From Favolaschia claudopus (taxonomy: Eukaryota > Basidiomycota > Agaricomycetes > Agaricales > Mycenaceae), in the NCBI GenBank assembly GCA_037176885.1, contig JAWWNJ010000001.1, positions 1,364,001 through 1,428,000 on the forward strand: a stretch of DNA of 64,000 nucleotides. Reading direction: 5' to 3'. Below the pieces are notes generated by a model, which did no database searches, was not told where the DNA came from, and saw nothing but the letters and a program-made list of their open reading frames with translations. The position numbers and the translations under genes were made by a program. Shown one piece after another: positions 20,601-31,745 of this stretch (its first letter is position 1; every line of letters begins with the position of its first letter).

Positions 20601-23600
20601 GCCCACTGTTACCTCCAAACAAGCAATGGTAACATTGTTATGTGTCGAGGGAATTAACCTGTCCATATTCCGATAACGATCAACCTCGGACACAGTTTGC
20701 TTCAGCAAGTCGGCGTCCTCGTCGTTGTACTCCGTGCGTACTTCAGACGGTAGCAGCTCCCCACGTTCCGGGGAGGCTGTCGACACTGTAGCATACGCCG
20801 CCGAAGAAATTATGGTGCAGATGTAAAAACCGTCCGCATACTGAGATCAACAAGTACGTTCAGTGAAGGGAAACAGAGAGAAAAGGTGATAGACACACAG
20901 CGTTAGAAGTATTATCGTTATATCTCAGCTGGTCAACTAAGAACTTTCGGACAATCGAGGGCGATTTGCCGTTTGGATAACGGGTGCGGGAGATGGCGTT
21001 GATCAGACTCTGCACCACAACACCGTACGTTCAGCAACGGCCCTGGCCGATATTCAAAAACAACTCCTGACCTTGCGTACAAAATACTCCGACAAGTCAG
21101 AAAAGTCGTTCGGCTTGGGCACATAAGTGTGCGCAAAGAGATCCTGATTAGGGTCCTCGGGATCATAGCAATACCGCAAAAACAACTTGAAGAGGTGAAA
21201 CAGGCCGAGGTAGTCCAGCCGTGGTATCGAGCACTGTAAAGGGACATACAAACATCAGGGAGGGAGGAAATAGTAGCACAAAGGAAAGGGGCGTACGTGT
21301 ACGAGCGCAACAGCAGCCTCACAGCGTATCCGAAAGTAATAATTCGACACCAACACCGTCTTGGTCAACGTACTCGACACAATCTTAGTCGGCTGCTGCG
21401 CCAACGCATGTAACGCCTGCAAACCCAACAACGCAACTTCAGCACGCCACGACTCACCAAAAAGAAGAAAGAAAGAAAAAAACACGCACCTCAAGCTGCG
21501 CCACCACATCCCTATCCCTCTGCAACTGCGACACCCACATAAAATCCGGCTGCTCAAACTTCACTTCCGCCACCCACTCAAAATCAGCATCCATCCGGAT
21601 CCACTCATACGTCGCCCCACTCATCGCCGTCTCATCCTCCTCCGTCCAATCCTCCACCTTCCAGTTATTCCTCTCGCTCTCCTTCTCCCACACCTCCAGC
21701 CCAAACCCCATATCCACCATCCCCATCGCCTCAGCCGCCTCCGTGTCCCCCTCCGCAGCCGCCTGCGCCGCCGCCTGTCTCGCCAAATACCGCTTCGTGT
21801 TCCTCCTGACACGTTTGTACTTGGTGTTAAACGGCACCTCATACCGCTTGAACGGCGATTGTATATCCAAAACATGCTCGTACGGCGTCCCATCCGCCTC
21901 GTGGATCCGCACCGTCATCTGGCCCTCGAAGAACCTTACGGGCTTCTGCAAAGCCATAGCGTGGTCGTTGCCCTCCAGCATCTTGTACGCAGGGCACTCC
22001 TGCCGCATCGTGATCTCCACCGCCATCTTCTTGCGGTTGAAGCTAGCAGAGAACCCGAACACCGGGCACCCGCACCCGTAGATCCACTGCTCCGCAAACG
22101 TCCGGGGATCGACGCCGCTGACCTTCCGACACGTCCGCAGGAACATGTGCGTGGAGATGGTGTTGTTGTCCCCCGTCAACGCCGAGAGGAAGATTTTGGG
22201 CAATACGCGAGAGAGCCCGAGGGACGTGCCGCTCTTCCCGAGCTTGCGGTCGAGGATGTGCAGAACGAGCGGTGCTTTGAGGTTGATGAAAGCCATCTCA
22301 GCGGCATCTGGAGGCTCGAGCCGCGTCGGTTGACATATTGGAGGCATCAAGCCGTTGTCGCGTTCCACCACCCGCTGCATGTCTTTCTTCAACCGAAACC
22401 GATATTCGTTGTTCCCGAACAGCTTCTTCATGAAGAGGCCTGTAATGTACAGAGACAGGCCGTTAACCAGCCACGAATCGGACCAGAATTTGGGCTGGAT
22501 GTTAATTCCCATCCATTGACATGCAAGAGCATGCGCGAGGGCATGTCGCGTTTCAAGGACCTGTTCGATGGCGTCCTCTCCATGCAGTAAATCCACAGTA
22601 AGGAGCGTGAACGTGGAGCTGTCGAAACGCTGTGTGGGCATCTCGTCGACGAAAACGAGTTTGTAGGAGCCAAACGGATAGGAGCCGAATTCGGTGGCAT
22701 AAAAACTCATTGCAGAGCGCAGACAAGAAGTCGAGGTTGTGAGGTGGGATTCGTGCCCTGGCAGACAAAATGCGTACATGGGCGGTTGGGAGGAGTTGCC
22801 GTCTTCTGCGATATGATCCAGAGGGATTGAGTACATGTGGAAGGGTCCGGCAGCAAAGGCGATGTGTTGTACCGAGGTAAGGACCGCCTGAGAGAAAAGA
22901 AAGATGGTCTTGTGCGAACTGTAAGGATGAGCGACCTGCGGAACGTAAGCATTGGCGGAGCTGCAAAAATGAAAGCGACGCACCTGTTCAACAAGCTCTC
23001 CACTACATACAACCAGAGTCGGACTCGCATCCGTCGGCTCATCGTCCTCCGCCGATATTTCCTCGAGGTACCGGGGCACGACAAATTCAAACTCCCAGGT
23101 ACACTTCTCCCAAAGGTTGTCGACGCATGGAACCCAGCATCTTGCAGCATCGGGTGAAGAAGGTGTTGTATACGCATGAGGGACGCGCTAGTCCATTTCT
23201 CAGCCAAGGGGCTCAACAGTCAGTGTTATTCGCCACTCACATATGGATACGAGTCGGTCGGGACCACGAATTGAAAGCCATCCACGGGATTGCGGAGACT
23301 GTATGCGATGTTGATGGCAATAGGAGCGAATTCCGGGACCGGCTGACTGGGCTGCCCACCGGGAGTCTGAGGTTCGGGGGTTGCGACTACATGCTCCGTG
23401 TGAGTGATACCTGGTCTGGAACAGCTCAAGGCGACGCACCTTCGCTGGCAATGGGATTCACTGATTGTCCGGACTGCTTCAACGCCACTTCCAAAGGAAT
23501 CGAAATGGACAGCTCCCCCTCATCGCTTTCTTGCAGAGCAGAATAGAGTTTGCGTTTGAGTTCGGGATGTCGGTGGCAGTCGAGAGGTTCTGTCGAAGGG

Positions 23601-24016
23601 CCAGTAGAAAGGTTGGCGAGAGGGTCGTAGTGGGTGAACTCGGCTGGTATATTCGCCACCGTTACAGTTTGAATAGCTGTATGAACATGTTGGTGAGCAG
23701 CAATGCGGAACATAACGCAGGCATACTGCATTGTCGCGAGTGGAGATTGATAGTCTTCAAATCCTTGCTCGTAGGGACTATTGTTATCTCGGTATAACCC
23801 TGTTGGTGAACGGAAATGAAGTCGAGTCAACGAGACGAATTGTGGGTTCCACACACCCAAAGACAGCCAGAAAAGTCGATCTCCAGAACGACCTTTTGGT
23901 GACTAGTAATTACCAGAAGAAAGAGTCAGAACTGAGCGCGTTTTGAGGAGAAATTGGACGTATATGGAGAAACCACGACGTGTTTGCTCGCGCTGAGCGT
24001 TGGCTCTGCTGTCCAT
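17626..24016 (-). CDS. TAF2: TFIID subunit TAF2 with three C-terminal bromodomains
   Basis: Large multi-exon gene for the TFIID subunit that contacts core promoter DNA. The M1-aminopeptidase-like N-terminal part is clear: HQKVVLEIDFSGCLW joins GYTEITIVPTSKDLK, then INLHSRQC, NPVDGFQFVVPTDSYPY, AARCWVPCVDNLWEKCTWEF and GSYPFGSYKLVFVDEMPTQR. The zinc-binding HExxH of true aminopeptidases is absent (LETRHALAHALACQW), as expected for TAF2. HEAT-like helices follow (about 20.1-21.5 kb). The C-terminus then carries three bromodomains at about 19.5-19.15, 18.44-18.08 and 18.07-17.69 kb, with acetyl-lysine Asn in AKLYNP, CKTFNP and AILFNG. They are separated by Pro- and Ser-rich linkers. The tail is Lys-rich (PAKKIKIG). 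The probable start is the ATG at 24016 (MDSRANAQREQTRRGFS), but its join to the next exon at about 23900 does not keep frame, so the N-terminus is provisional. Confidence 0.9.
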
Positions 24017-24147
24017 TTGGGGCTGCTATGAGCCTCTAACGCGTCCAGCGTATCGTATGCGCGAAACGTAGTCGATGTTGATGAAGAAACAGGGTTGGTC
24101 GCCGAATCGTCGTCGTCGTTGTTCAAAGCAGCATCAGTCTATTTGGT

Positions 24148-24665
24148 TCAAGCCTCCACTTTCAACACCGGCAATTGGATCACATCTCTATCTTCTACCA
24201 CATTCTTCGCGACTTTGACTCCCTTTAAGCCCCTTTTGAAGCTATCTGGGCGCCTCAATTTATGACCTTCAATGTCCCGAAGCGGTGTTGGCCTAAAGGC
24301 ACGAAGGCCCTCTTTCAAATACGACTCGAACGACGTCCTGCAATTGAACATGAAAACGCAAAGACAGCAGATTTCGAGTATGCCTAGCTAGGGAATTGAC
24401 CGTGATTCTGGACGCCCCCCTTTGACAGTGGACTGGCCGATATAGCGTATAGACGTACTGGGCAAAACTGCACTACGTACTTCTGCACTTTCTTCCCTTG
24501 ACCTCCTGCAAAGAGTCCCAGATTTCTTCACTGGGTTACACTTCTCCTCCGTCTGGATCCTTCACAAGACCGGATCTCGATGCTCTTACTTCTATGTCTG
24601 GACTGTTCAGCGTGTACCCCAACGCTCCAAATCTGAACAGAACGAATGCATCCAGGCCCTCAAGC
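24148..24665 (-). CDS. Unrecognised small protein upstream of TAF2
   Basis: Low-confidence gene. Three pieces on the minus strand join through plausible splice sites: MLEGLDAFVLFRFGALGYTL (from about 24665), EVKGRKCRS (about 24505), and TSFESYLKEGLRAFRPTPLR onward to VIQLPVLKVEA at 24148. Donors GTAAGAG and GTAGTG and acceptors TTTGCAG and ATTGCAG are present. The first piece is itself preceded by CTTTGCAG, so the coding region may extend further upstream, where a frame reads VWYVQEDGGKRCCYFGVEKD. I do not recognise the family. The stop lies about 130 bp from the TAF2 start on the same strand. Confidence 0.35.
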
Positions 24666-24669
24666 ATCT

Positions 24670-27600
24670 GCAAAGGTATGAAGCAGCAACTGCTGGGTTC
24701 CTCGCCGAGGGTTTCATCGCGCTCCCGTATGATCGAGTCGTCAACATTTGAGTATGGCCAGGGACGTCTTTTTCTACACCAAAGTAGCAGCACCTTTTTC
24801 CCCCGTCCTCCTGCACATACCACACTCAGAGCCCGTTTACACCAGGCTCCCGTAGAACTAGCTCGAACTACTTTATGCCCACTATCCTTAGTGGGTTTTG
24901 GGGTGCGCCTAATCAGTAAAATGGATCGCGCAGTTGATGCGAGGCTGCCTTTGTGATCCCTTCCCCTACAGTTTTTGATGTGAATGATCCCATCGAGCCG
25001 CCGGCAAGAGACAGCCAAAATTTCCTTTTCGGAGTGTTTTTTCTCATGTATCGCCCTGACTTGTCCGCGGCGTGCTGCGACGCGGTCACGTTGCCTTGCT
25101 GTGCACAGGCTGCGCCGCGCTGCGCGATGTTGTTCTCCATTCCGTTTGAAACACGGCGAGTCACACTTACTTGACTCACGAGAATTTCGAGTCATTAAAA
25201 CATAGTTATATACTTAAATCGGTCCTTCTTTTGTGCTTAGAATCTTTTCCCTCAGGCTGTTCTGTGACACTTTTTGCCCTCTATCACCGGCTCAAACTGA
25301 GCTCACCGGTATCATGTGCGCATTATTTTTGATCCCATACCCAAGGATTTGATTGTCAAACATAGTTTCAATTTCAACGATGCCGACTCTGCCAAGTGAA
25401 TTGATGCGTTTTGGTTCTCGTAATCATTTAAATTAATTAATGCTACTTTAGGTCCGATCATTTACATTGTGTACCGCACGACGACTCAGAAGATTCACTG
25501 GCGGCGGATTCCTTGAGATTTATAAACCCTCTTGTAAAACCCCTCACTGATCTCGTTCCTCTTGCTTGAGCTGTAAGTATCCAGTTGACTGATAGATATA
25601 TCATACTCATATGCTTTCTATTCTCTGCCGGCAATTCTAAATTCATCTTTTGTACTTGGTGGTTTGCCAAAGTACAACACCAGATACAAAAACCGATAAC
25701 CCCTCCCGCCCAATGAGAGCTGGTCGATGCGAAAGCGTCGACTGAGCGAGCTTTGGGCAATGGACATGGTGGTCCCCTTGCAAAAATTCAGTTAGGGTGG
25801 TAAAATCTGAGTAAGATATGAACTCACTTGAAGGATCTCTCTGTCTCATCTCCATTGGGATGATTATAACCAATGCACATCCTCCTCTCTCTGTGAGTTG
25901 TGTTTCTGCCATCGTTGCAATTCTCCTGCTCAGTTTCAAATACTGTATCATTTCGACCGGTTGTTCACTGGCCGTTACGCGTTACACATTTTGTTCACTG
26001 GACCAATTGTTCACCGGCCGGTAATCAAAGAAAAATTACCCGATATGGTAGTCCGGCGTTAGCCGGACAGAAATTTTTGACATTTTCTTGCCTCTTTGGG
26101 ACAGAAAATCGCTCGTTACGTTACGCGTTACGAGGTGCAAAATTGTTCAGTTCACAAGGGTCCGTTACCCGTTATGTGAACAACCGGTCGAAATGATACA
26201 GTATGGGCCTCCTCTTTTCTACTGCAGCTCCACCTCCTCCCGCTTGCAGACTCAGATTCTGATGATCAAGCTGGGATTTTTTGCGAGCTAATTGCGAGCT
26301 CAGCACTCAGCCGTGACGAGCTTGCGAGTGCGGCTGAGTGATAGGCAAGGTATCATAGTCGTGTGAGAGTAGACTTGACATCTGATCTCCGTTGATTGAC
26401 AGCTGTCAAGTCTCTCTTTTCCTCCTGCCGTCGTGTCCGCTGCAGCCTCGACAGCTCATCCTCCTCTTTCGCACCATCTGCGGTCTTTTTGTCAGGACCT
26501 CCGGACTTCTTTGGTTCTATCTCACTACCCATCTTTTCTCGGACCCTTGACTCCACGTCGGGCACACGTCTTGTGTCAGACTTCGGATACGATGCTGTTG
26601 ACGCCGCCTTTATCGCTTCATGGCACATCTAAAAGCTCAATTCAGATGACGTAGTTCGCTCTAACAGGTCATGCTAATCATTCATACCCTCACCGTATCT
26701 CGCTGATGTTTTCCCTTTCTCCGCAACTTATTGGCGGCAAACCTATCCGAAAGAGACTACGCGCTTTTCTCTCGATTTCAAACAGCGTGCCTGTCAACAT
26801 CTCCCTAAGCTCGATCAATAACGCGGCGATGTTTAAAAGCCACTCATCGGTGTGTCACTACTTGTCTTAATCTTCCTTTTTTTGTTCGTCGGCTTTGGGG
26901 CCGTCAAAGCGGTCCCTCTGGCACTTTAATGTTGTACATTGAAGCCCTGGAGCAACGCCGCCGACCCGTCATTCGCCTTGCATTTTATCTTATTTCTCTC
27001 CCCTTCTTCTTCTGCATCGAGGTACGGGGACCTCGCGCTCGTGACCCGTGGCTGACTCGGGCCCGCGTAATTATTCTCCTTTGTGTTGCCTTGGGAAGGC
27101 TCTCTCCACGTCCCACTCGTTTGTTGATCCAGTATCTCTGGCCCTTCGCCGATATTCTTCTGAATTTCGGTACGATGCCCTGGTACGATGTCGCCGAGAC
27201 GGTGTTTGCCTCTATATTTTCATTTCATTCATTTTCTTCTTTGTACCGGGGACTAGGGCACCCGTTTTGTCCATCTCCTAGTCCCATCATGACAATGTCT
27301 ATGGCATTTCACATGGTGTGGCTGCGATTCACAGCGCCCCGCCTGTTTTATCTCTTCATTCATCATCATTTCATCTTCAACTGTCGTTTCGTCTGCTCGG
27401 GGCTTCCGTTGTCCGGACTCCGGAGAGGTCTTTATTCAATGCTTTCAGCACTCCCATTTTGCACATTGCAGCTCTTGTACGGTGTCGCCAGACGACCTAG
27501 GCGATACATTCTATTCTCTATTGCGTTCGGCTCCCAGGCATCATGCGGTTGGCGTCTGGGGCTACTGTTGCTGCTGTGAGAGTCATACAGGCGTGTTTCG

Positions 27601-28070
27601 ATCTGCCACATCTGGGCTCTCGTATAAGGCGGCTGACAGGCGCCATACATCGTGTTTCATTTTCGTTTATTGTCCATCATATCGGGGATTCGTATTTCCC
27701 AGACAGCACACACCTCATTCGTCCTTTGATATCCTCCACTGCTCGTCGTAGACAGTACAATACACCTCATCTCTTATATATACGTCTACTCGTCCTTGTC
27801 CTCTCCTCATCTCCATCTCATGCCTGCGCACTGTTGGAATTGGGTGGTTTACGGACGACTCTATACACGTAATGATTTACTACTAATATGTACATACACC
27901 GCTTAATAACTTTGCTTTTACGCCCCCCCATCTGTGCCCGTCTGAGTAGCCGTAGCGGCCCCCATCTGAGCTTCCCCTCCCATTTCTCGCCCCTCTTCTG
28001 CGCCTATTTTAACAGGTTATTGGCCCCCGCTTCACTTCGCTAGCTCTTTCGATTCACAACTTTCTTTTAT
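24670..28070. other. Gene-poor region
   Basis: About 3.4 kb without a supported gene, apart from possible upstream exons of the preceding small gene near 24.7-24.9 kb. Open frames up to 216 codons (26929-27579, plus) have a hydrophobic, low-information composition and overlap frames in the same direction, so they look like chance. It contains a MITE-like element at 25941-26203. The sequence from about 26.4 to 27.9 kb is pyrimidine-rich on the plus strand. Confidence 0.5.
25941..26203. mobile_element. MITE-like element with perfect 28-bp terminal inverted repeats
   Basis: The left end (25941-25968) begins TACTGTATCATTTCGACCGG and ends TTGTTCAC. The right end (26176-26203) is its exact reverse complement. 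The element is 263 bp, has no coding capacity, and contains further short motifs repeated inside (TTGTTCAC, CGTTACGCGTTAC). If the outermost TA is a target duplication, the TIR proper starts CTGTATC and the element would resemble TA-targeting Tc1/mariner-type MITEs. The superfamily is an inference. Confidence 0.85.
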
Positions 28071-28073
28071 TCG

Positions 28074-28362
28074 CCACGTCACCGTGACCTCCATCATCCC
28101 CGGTACCCTCCTTGCTGTCCTCAACAAAATCCCTGACCTCACTGACTCCAACTTCAATAAGTCGTCCAAAGGCATGAACGGTGATGAACCTCTTCTTCTT
28201 TGGTATCGGCGCCAAGTTTGTCTCCACCGGGATCACGCCGGGGCCCGACACGACTGAATTCACCACGTCACCGTGACCGCCATCATCCCCGGTACCCTCC
28301 TTGCTGTCCTCAACAAAATCCCTGACCTCACTGACTCCAACTTCAATAAGTGGTCCAAAGGC
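28074..28362 (+). mobile_element. Copia-like gag remnants, tandem partial duplication
   Basis: Two copies of one sequence lie head to tail: 28074-28256 and 28263-28362. Both encode HVTVT(S/A)IIPGTLLAVLN then KIPDLTDSNFNK(S/W)SKG, which resembles the start of a Ty1/Copia gag (UBN2-type) polyprotein. The first copy continues to GGGGCCCGACACGACTGA and stops. The second is interrupted after GGTCCAAAGGC by the non-LTR element and resumes at 31491. The frame is broken after SKGMNGDE, so these are decayed fragments. Confidence 0.7.
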
Positions 28363-31300
28363 TGATGAAATCATTGTATTTATTGTACGTCTCAAGTCGT
28401 CGTAGACGACTTATGTGCGTACATAGCTCATATATCTACGCGTGTTCGGGTTTCTAAGCTACGAGTGAGGTCTCCGCCCATTTAAGGGAGGCCGCGAGGT
28501 AAAACCCTGTGGGTGACATGCGTTGGTTACCCCTCCGCACATCGTCACTCCCCCGCAACCGAGACCACCGGCGTGCTACCTGGAATTGGTAGCGAAGGCC
28601 GTGTGGGTTGGGCGCGAGGCGCGTGGATAGATTTGTTGTCGAGCTGTGATATCGTGTCTTGTGTTGGGTCGTCGGTGGGTGAGTCGAAATATCGTGTGTG
28701 GATGTAGATTGGCGGCGTGTTCCGTAAGGGTGCCGGGAAGGGACGGTGTTTTACGATCCCTGAGAAAGATAGTTAGAAAAGGAAAGATAGATATAGAGAA
28801 GAGAGGAGAGCATATGGCATAGGGTCATAGGACTTGAGCCCGCTTCTAGTAGCGGAAAGATGCGAGAGAGAAACTGAGCGGAGAGAGAAAGAGAGAGAAA
28901 AAGGGAGAGGAGAGAGGGGAGAGAGAGAGGAAAAGGAGTAAGGAGGAGGGGAAGTGACAGTCTAATCCTGTGGGGGGGACGTATCGTAACGCGGGAATCG
29001 TTCCGTCGCGGAGACGAACTTCAGAAGGTGGTGTTTGTTTTTCGGGCGTCCGAGTAGGGTCTTGATGTCGAGTTTCTGCCGGCCTGAGCTGTGTAGCGCG
29101 TGTCGGAGGTCGTCGCGCTCCTTGCTGAAGCGGCGGCAGGTCAGTAGGTAGTGTCGCACCGTCTCCGGCTCCCCACAGGTGTGGCATTTTGGTGAATCGA
29201 CTGCGCCGAACCGTGCTAGGTACGCATTGAGGCCGATGTGTCCGGTGCGTAGCTGCGTAATGATGCTGCAGCTGCCCCGATGGAGGTCCTCGTACCATCG
29301 TAGTGTGCGTCGTCCTGGAGGTGTCTTGTCGAAGGCCGCAATACGTTGTCCAGCCCGAGACTCTTGCCAAATTGACGCCCAGGAGCGGGCAATTGCATGT
29401 TTGCGTCCGGCTTTCAATGCAGCCACACTAGAGGGGAGATCGTGTAGAATATGAAGCTTTGTAGGGAGCTCACTGAATTGGCCCTGTGCGGCTTCCTTCG
29501 CTGCTTCATCAACGACTTCGTTACCCTCGACGCCTTGATGACCGGGAACCCAACCAATTTGGAGATCGAAGGTTCGACGTTTGCGCATGAGGTCGCGTAG
29601 TGTGTCATGGAAGAGTCGGACAAGGTGCTGGCCGGGTTGTGGTTTGGGATTGGCAACGGCGCGGATGGCGGCTTGGTTGTCAATGAGGAAAGCTACGGAC
29701 CGAAGCCGTGGGATTGATGCAGCAATTGACAGGCACAGGATGAGTCCGACGATCTCGGCCTCAAAGACTGTGTGCTCGTCAGTGTTCCCCAAGTGCACTT
29801 GCCTCTTTTCGTACACGCCGTCCTCCCGCTGGACCACCGCAGCTGCTCCTATTCCTCCCTCGTACCCCGAGCCGTCACCAAAGAAGCACTTCCTACCAGC
29901 ATACATTGTCAGCTCCTTCTCCGTGTCCTCCTTATTTGCGGCGATCCGGTACGAAAAAGGCGCCTTCCACGTCGTGTCTAGTGGTGTGGGGTCGATCGTT
30001 TCGAGGTTGGCAATCTCTGGGAAAGCAGCAAACATGTCGTGGAGAACGGAGCGGTGGTGTTGCGGGAACATTCGCATACACCTGTGGACCATTTTGTGAA
30101 GCGGGTGTGCTGGGGGGAGTGCGGCAAGGCGGGCGGCCGAATTGAAGGAAGCTTGGTTGAGGCGGAGCTCGATGGGAGGTATGTTTGCCATATAATTCAA
30201 TGCGTCAATGGGTGTGGTCTTGAAAGCACCTGTTATCAGCCGGCACGCGACGTTCTGTACCTTTTGGATCTGCTTCAAAACACCGACAGATCCTTTGCGA
30301 CGTCCATTCCCATTGGGCACTACAGGTGAGTACCAAACACATAGCCCATACTCCATCCTCGGTATGACAACTGACCGGTATAATTGACGAACATAGCGGT
30401 GTGGGAGGCCGAACGAAGGGCGGGTCAAACGGCTCACCGCCAATATCGCCTTTGTGCCTTTTGCTACGGCCCGTTGCACCTGTTCCTTCCACCGCAACTG
30501 TCGGTCCATGATCAGACCGAGGTAGGTTGCGCTGTCGGTAGCAGGAATAACGTGGGTCGGCGTGATGAGCGGGGTAGGTGCGTACTTTCCCCTGTTCCGA
30601 GTGTAATGTACGAGCTGAAACTTCCCTAGATCGAAAGAGCAGGCGTGTGTGAAGGACCAGTGAAACGCGTCGCGCATGATCTCCTCAAGCTTGGCTATGT
30701 TTTCTTGTATGGTGAGTGACTCCACCGCGAGCATTGTGTCGTCGATGTACCCCGCGATAAATCTGTCCCGGGCTTTAGCATCAACAATCTCCAGAAGGTC
30801 AGCAGAGTAGAACAGGTAAAGGATGGGAGACAGAGGCGATCCCTGAGGGATTCCCATGCTTGCGCTCAGCAGCGTAGAGGTGAAATCGTCGAATTTAAGG
30901 TGCGTGTGTCGGTCGGTGAGGAAGCTCTTCACCCAGTTGACAAGGTTTTCAGGGACTCCCCGCTTTCGCAGGTTGTGCAGCAGCCTCGTATGATTGACCG
31001 AAGGAAATGCTTGCGAGATGTCCATGAAAACCACCGATACGACGCGGCCGCGCCGCCATGCGTTCTTGATTCGCTGGACCAGGTACAGTGTCGCGTCTGT
31101 CGTCGTGCGTCCAGGCCGTCCTCCAAAGTGGTTAGAGGGCAGCATGTCTTCGCGTTCCGCGTACGACGCCAGTCTTCGGGCGAAGACTGACTCGATCACT
31201 TTCGCCATTGTTTCCTCCAGTGCGACAGGGCGGTAGGCCTTGGGAATGGTGTAATCGGGCTTCCCCGGCTTGCGTAGGGTGATCGTGATGAAAATCTTCC

Positions 31301-31490
31301 ACAGCGCTGGATGGTGGCTGAGTCTTAAGCAAGCGTTAGCAATTCGGGTGAGTAGAGGAACAAGGGTCTTTGATGTCCTCTGAAGTGCAATGTTAGGGAC
31401 ACGCGAACCCCCTGGCGCACGGTATGGCGGTAGCTTGTCAATCACCGCCTTTACCTCCCCCTCCGTCACCGGTGGAGTTGGTTCGGCAGC
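28363..31490 (-). mobile_element. Non-LTR (LINE) retrotransposon, 5'-truncated, with 11-bp target duplication
   Basis: Insertion in minus orientation inside the Copia gag remnant. The 11-bp GGTCCAAAGGC occurs immediately before (28352-28362) and after (31491-31501) the insert, which defines its ends. The insert is 3128 bp. It carries the reverse transcriptase and RNase H part of the polyprotein and about 600 bp of 3' UTR, but no endonuclease domain, so it is 5'-truncated. The 3' UTR has a perfect 8-bp stem hairpin at 28394-28412 and a purine-rich tract at 28855-28950. Confidence 0.88.
28962..31490 (-). CDS. LINE reverse transcriptase-RNase H polyprotein (truncated)
   Basis: Uninterrupted frame ending at 28962. 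Formally it opens at 31637, but the first roughly 50 residues are read from the flanking gag DNA; element-derived sequence starts near AEPTPPVTEGEVKAVIDKL. RT motifs present are YRPVALEETMAKVIE, FMDISQAFPSVNH, MGIPQGSPLSPILY, and the catalytic YIDD in place of the commoner YADD. RNase H follows with an intact acidic set: FFGDGSGYEGG, FEAEIVGL, FLIDNQAAI and HQGVEGNEVVDEAA. A Cys/His cluster, CHTCGEPETVRHYLLTC, lies near the end. No internal stop is present, so this insertion is probably recent. It cannot move on its own without the missing 5' part. Confidence 0.9.
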   Translation of the reverse strand, partial: AAEPTPPVTEGEVKAVIDKLPPYRAPGGSRVPNIALQRTSKTLVPLLTRIANACLRLSHHPALWKIFITITLRKPGKPDYTIPKAYRPVALEETMAKVIESVFARRLASYAEREDMLPSNHFGGRPGRTTTDATLYLVQRIKNAWRRGRVVSVVFMDISQAFPSVNHTRLLHNLRKRGVPENLVNWVKSFLTDRHTHLKFDDFTSTLLSASMGIPQGSPLSPILYLFYSADLLEIVDAKARDRFIAGYIDDTMLAVESLTIQENIAKLEEIMRDAFHWSFTHACSFDLGKFQLVHYTRNRGKYAPTPLITPTHVIPATDSATYLGLIMDRQLRWKEQVQRAVAKGTKAILAVSRLTRPSFGLPHRYVRQLYRSVVIPRMEYGLCVWYSPVVPNGNGRRKGSVGVLKQIQKVQNVACRLITGAFKTTPIDALNYMANIPPIELRLNQASFNSAARLAALPPAHPLHKMVHRCMRMFPQHHRSVLHDMFAAFPEIANLETIDPTPLDTTWKAPFSYRIAANKEDTEKELTMYAGRKCFFGDGSGYEGGIGAAAVVQREDGVYEKRQVHLGNTDEHTVFEAEIVGLILCLSIAASIPRLRSVAFLIDNQAAIRAVANPKPQPGQHLVRLFHDTLRDLMRKRRTFDLQIGWVPGHQGVEGNEVVDEAAKEAAQGQFSELPTKLHILHDLPSSVAALKAGRKHAIARSWASIWQESRAGQRIAAFDKTPPGRRTLRWYEDLHRGSCSIITQLRTGHIGLNAYLARFGAVDSPKCHTCGEPETVRHYLLTCRRFSKERDDLRHALHSSGRQKLDIKTLLGRPKNKHHLLKFVSATERFPRYDTSPPQD

Positions 31491-31745
31491 GGTCCAAAGG
31501 CATGAACGGTGATGAACCTCTTCTTCTTTGGTATCGGCGCCAAGTTTGTCTCCACCGGGATCACGCCGGGGCCCGACACGACTGATCATGATGTCGCCAA
31601 GTCTCCCCTCGACAAACAGATGCTTCCCTACATCCACGGGAAGGTTTCGGAGGAGTATCAGGACCTGGTGGAGGATGGTACCTCAGCAGCTGCGGTGTGG
31701 AAGGAGCTCAAAAACCAGTTCCAGAAGCCCAGGCTGTCCAGCAGA
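31491..31745 (+). mobile_element. Downstream part of the Copia gag remnant
   Basis: Continues the second gag copy after the LINE. It repeats the 91-bp stretch from CATGAACGGTGATGAACC to CGACACGACTGA also found at 28164-28256, then reads HDVAKSPLDKQMLPYIHGKV and SEEYQDLVEDGTSAAAVWK (UBN2-type gag) before ending in RLSSRTL. It encodes only a fragment of gag; no protease, integrase or RT of this element is nearby. Confidence 0.7.

Noticed and set aside
21361..22590. 409-codon plus-strand frame
   Set aside because: Antisense to the conserved TAF2 exon; His/Arg/Pro-rich translation typical of a shadow frame.
26929..27579. 216-codon open frame on the plus strand
   Set aside because: Composition is dominated by Leu/Phe/Ser/Arg from pyrimidine-rich DNA, with no motif and no splice context, and other frames overlap it. 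Probably chance.
28164..31592. 91-bp direct repeat as a very long target-site duplication of the LINE
   Set aside because: The exact junctions fit an 11-bp duplication (GGTCCAAAGGC). The longer repeat is explained by the earlier tandem duplication of the gag fragment.
31502..31637. N-terminal extension of the LINE polyprotein (MDVGKHLFVEGRLGD)
   Set aside because: It is read from the antisense strand of the flanking gag remnant, outside the element, so it is not a native part of the protein.
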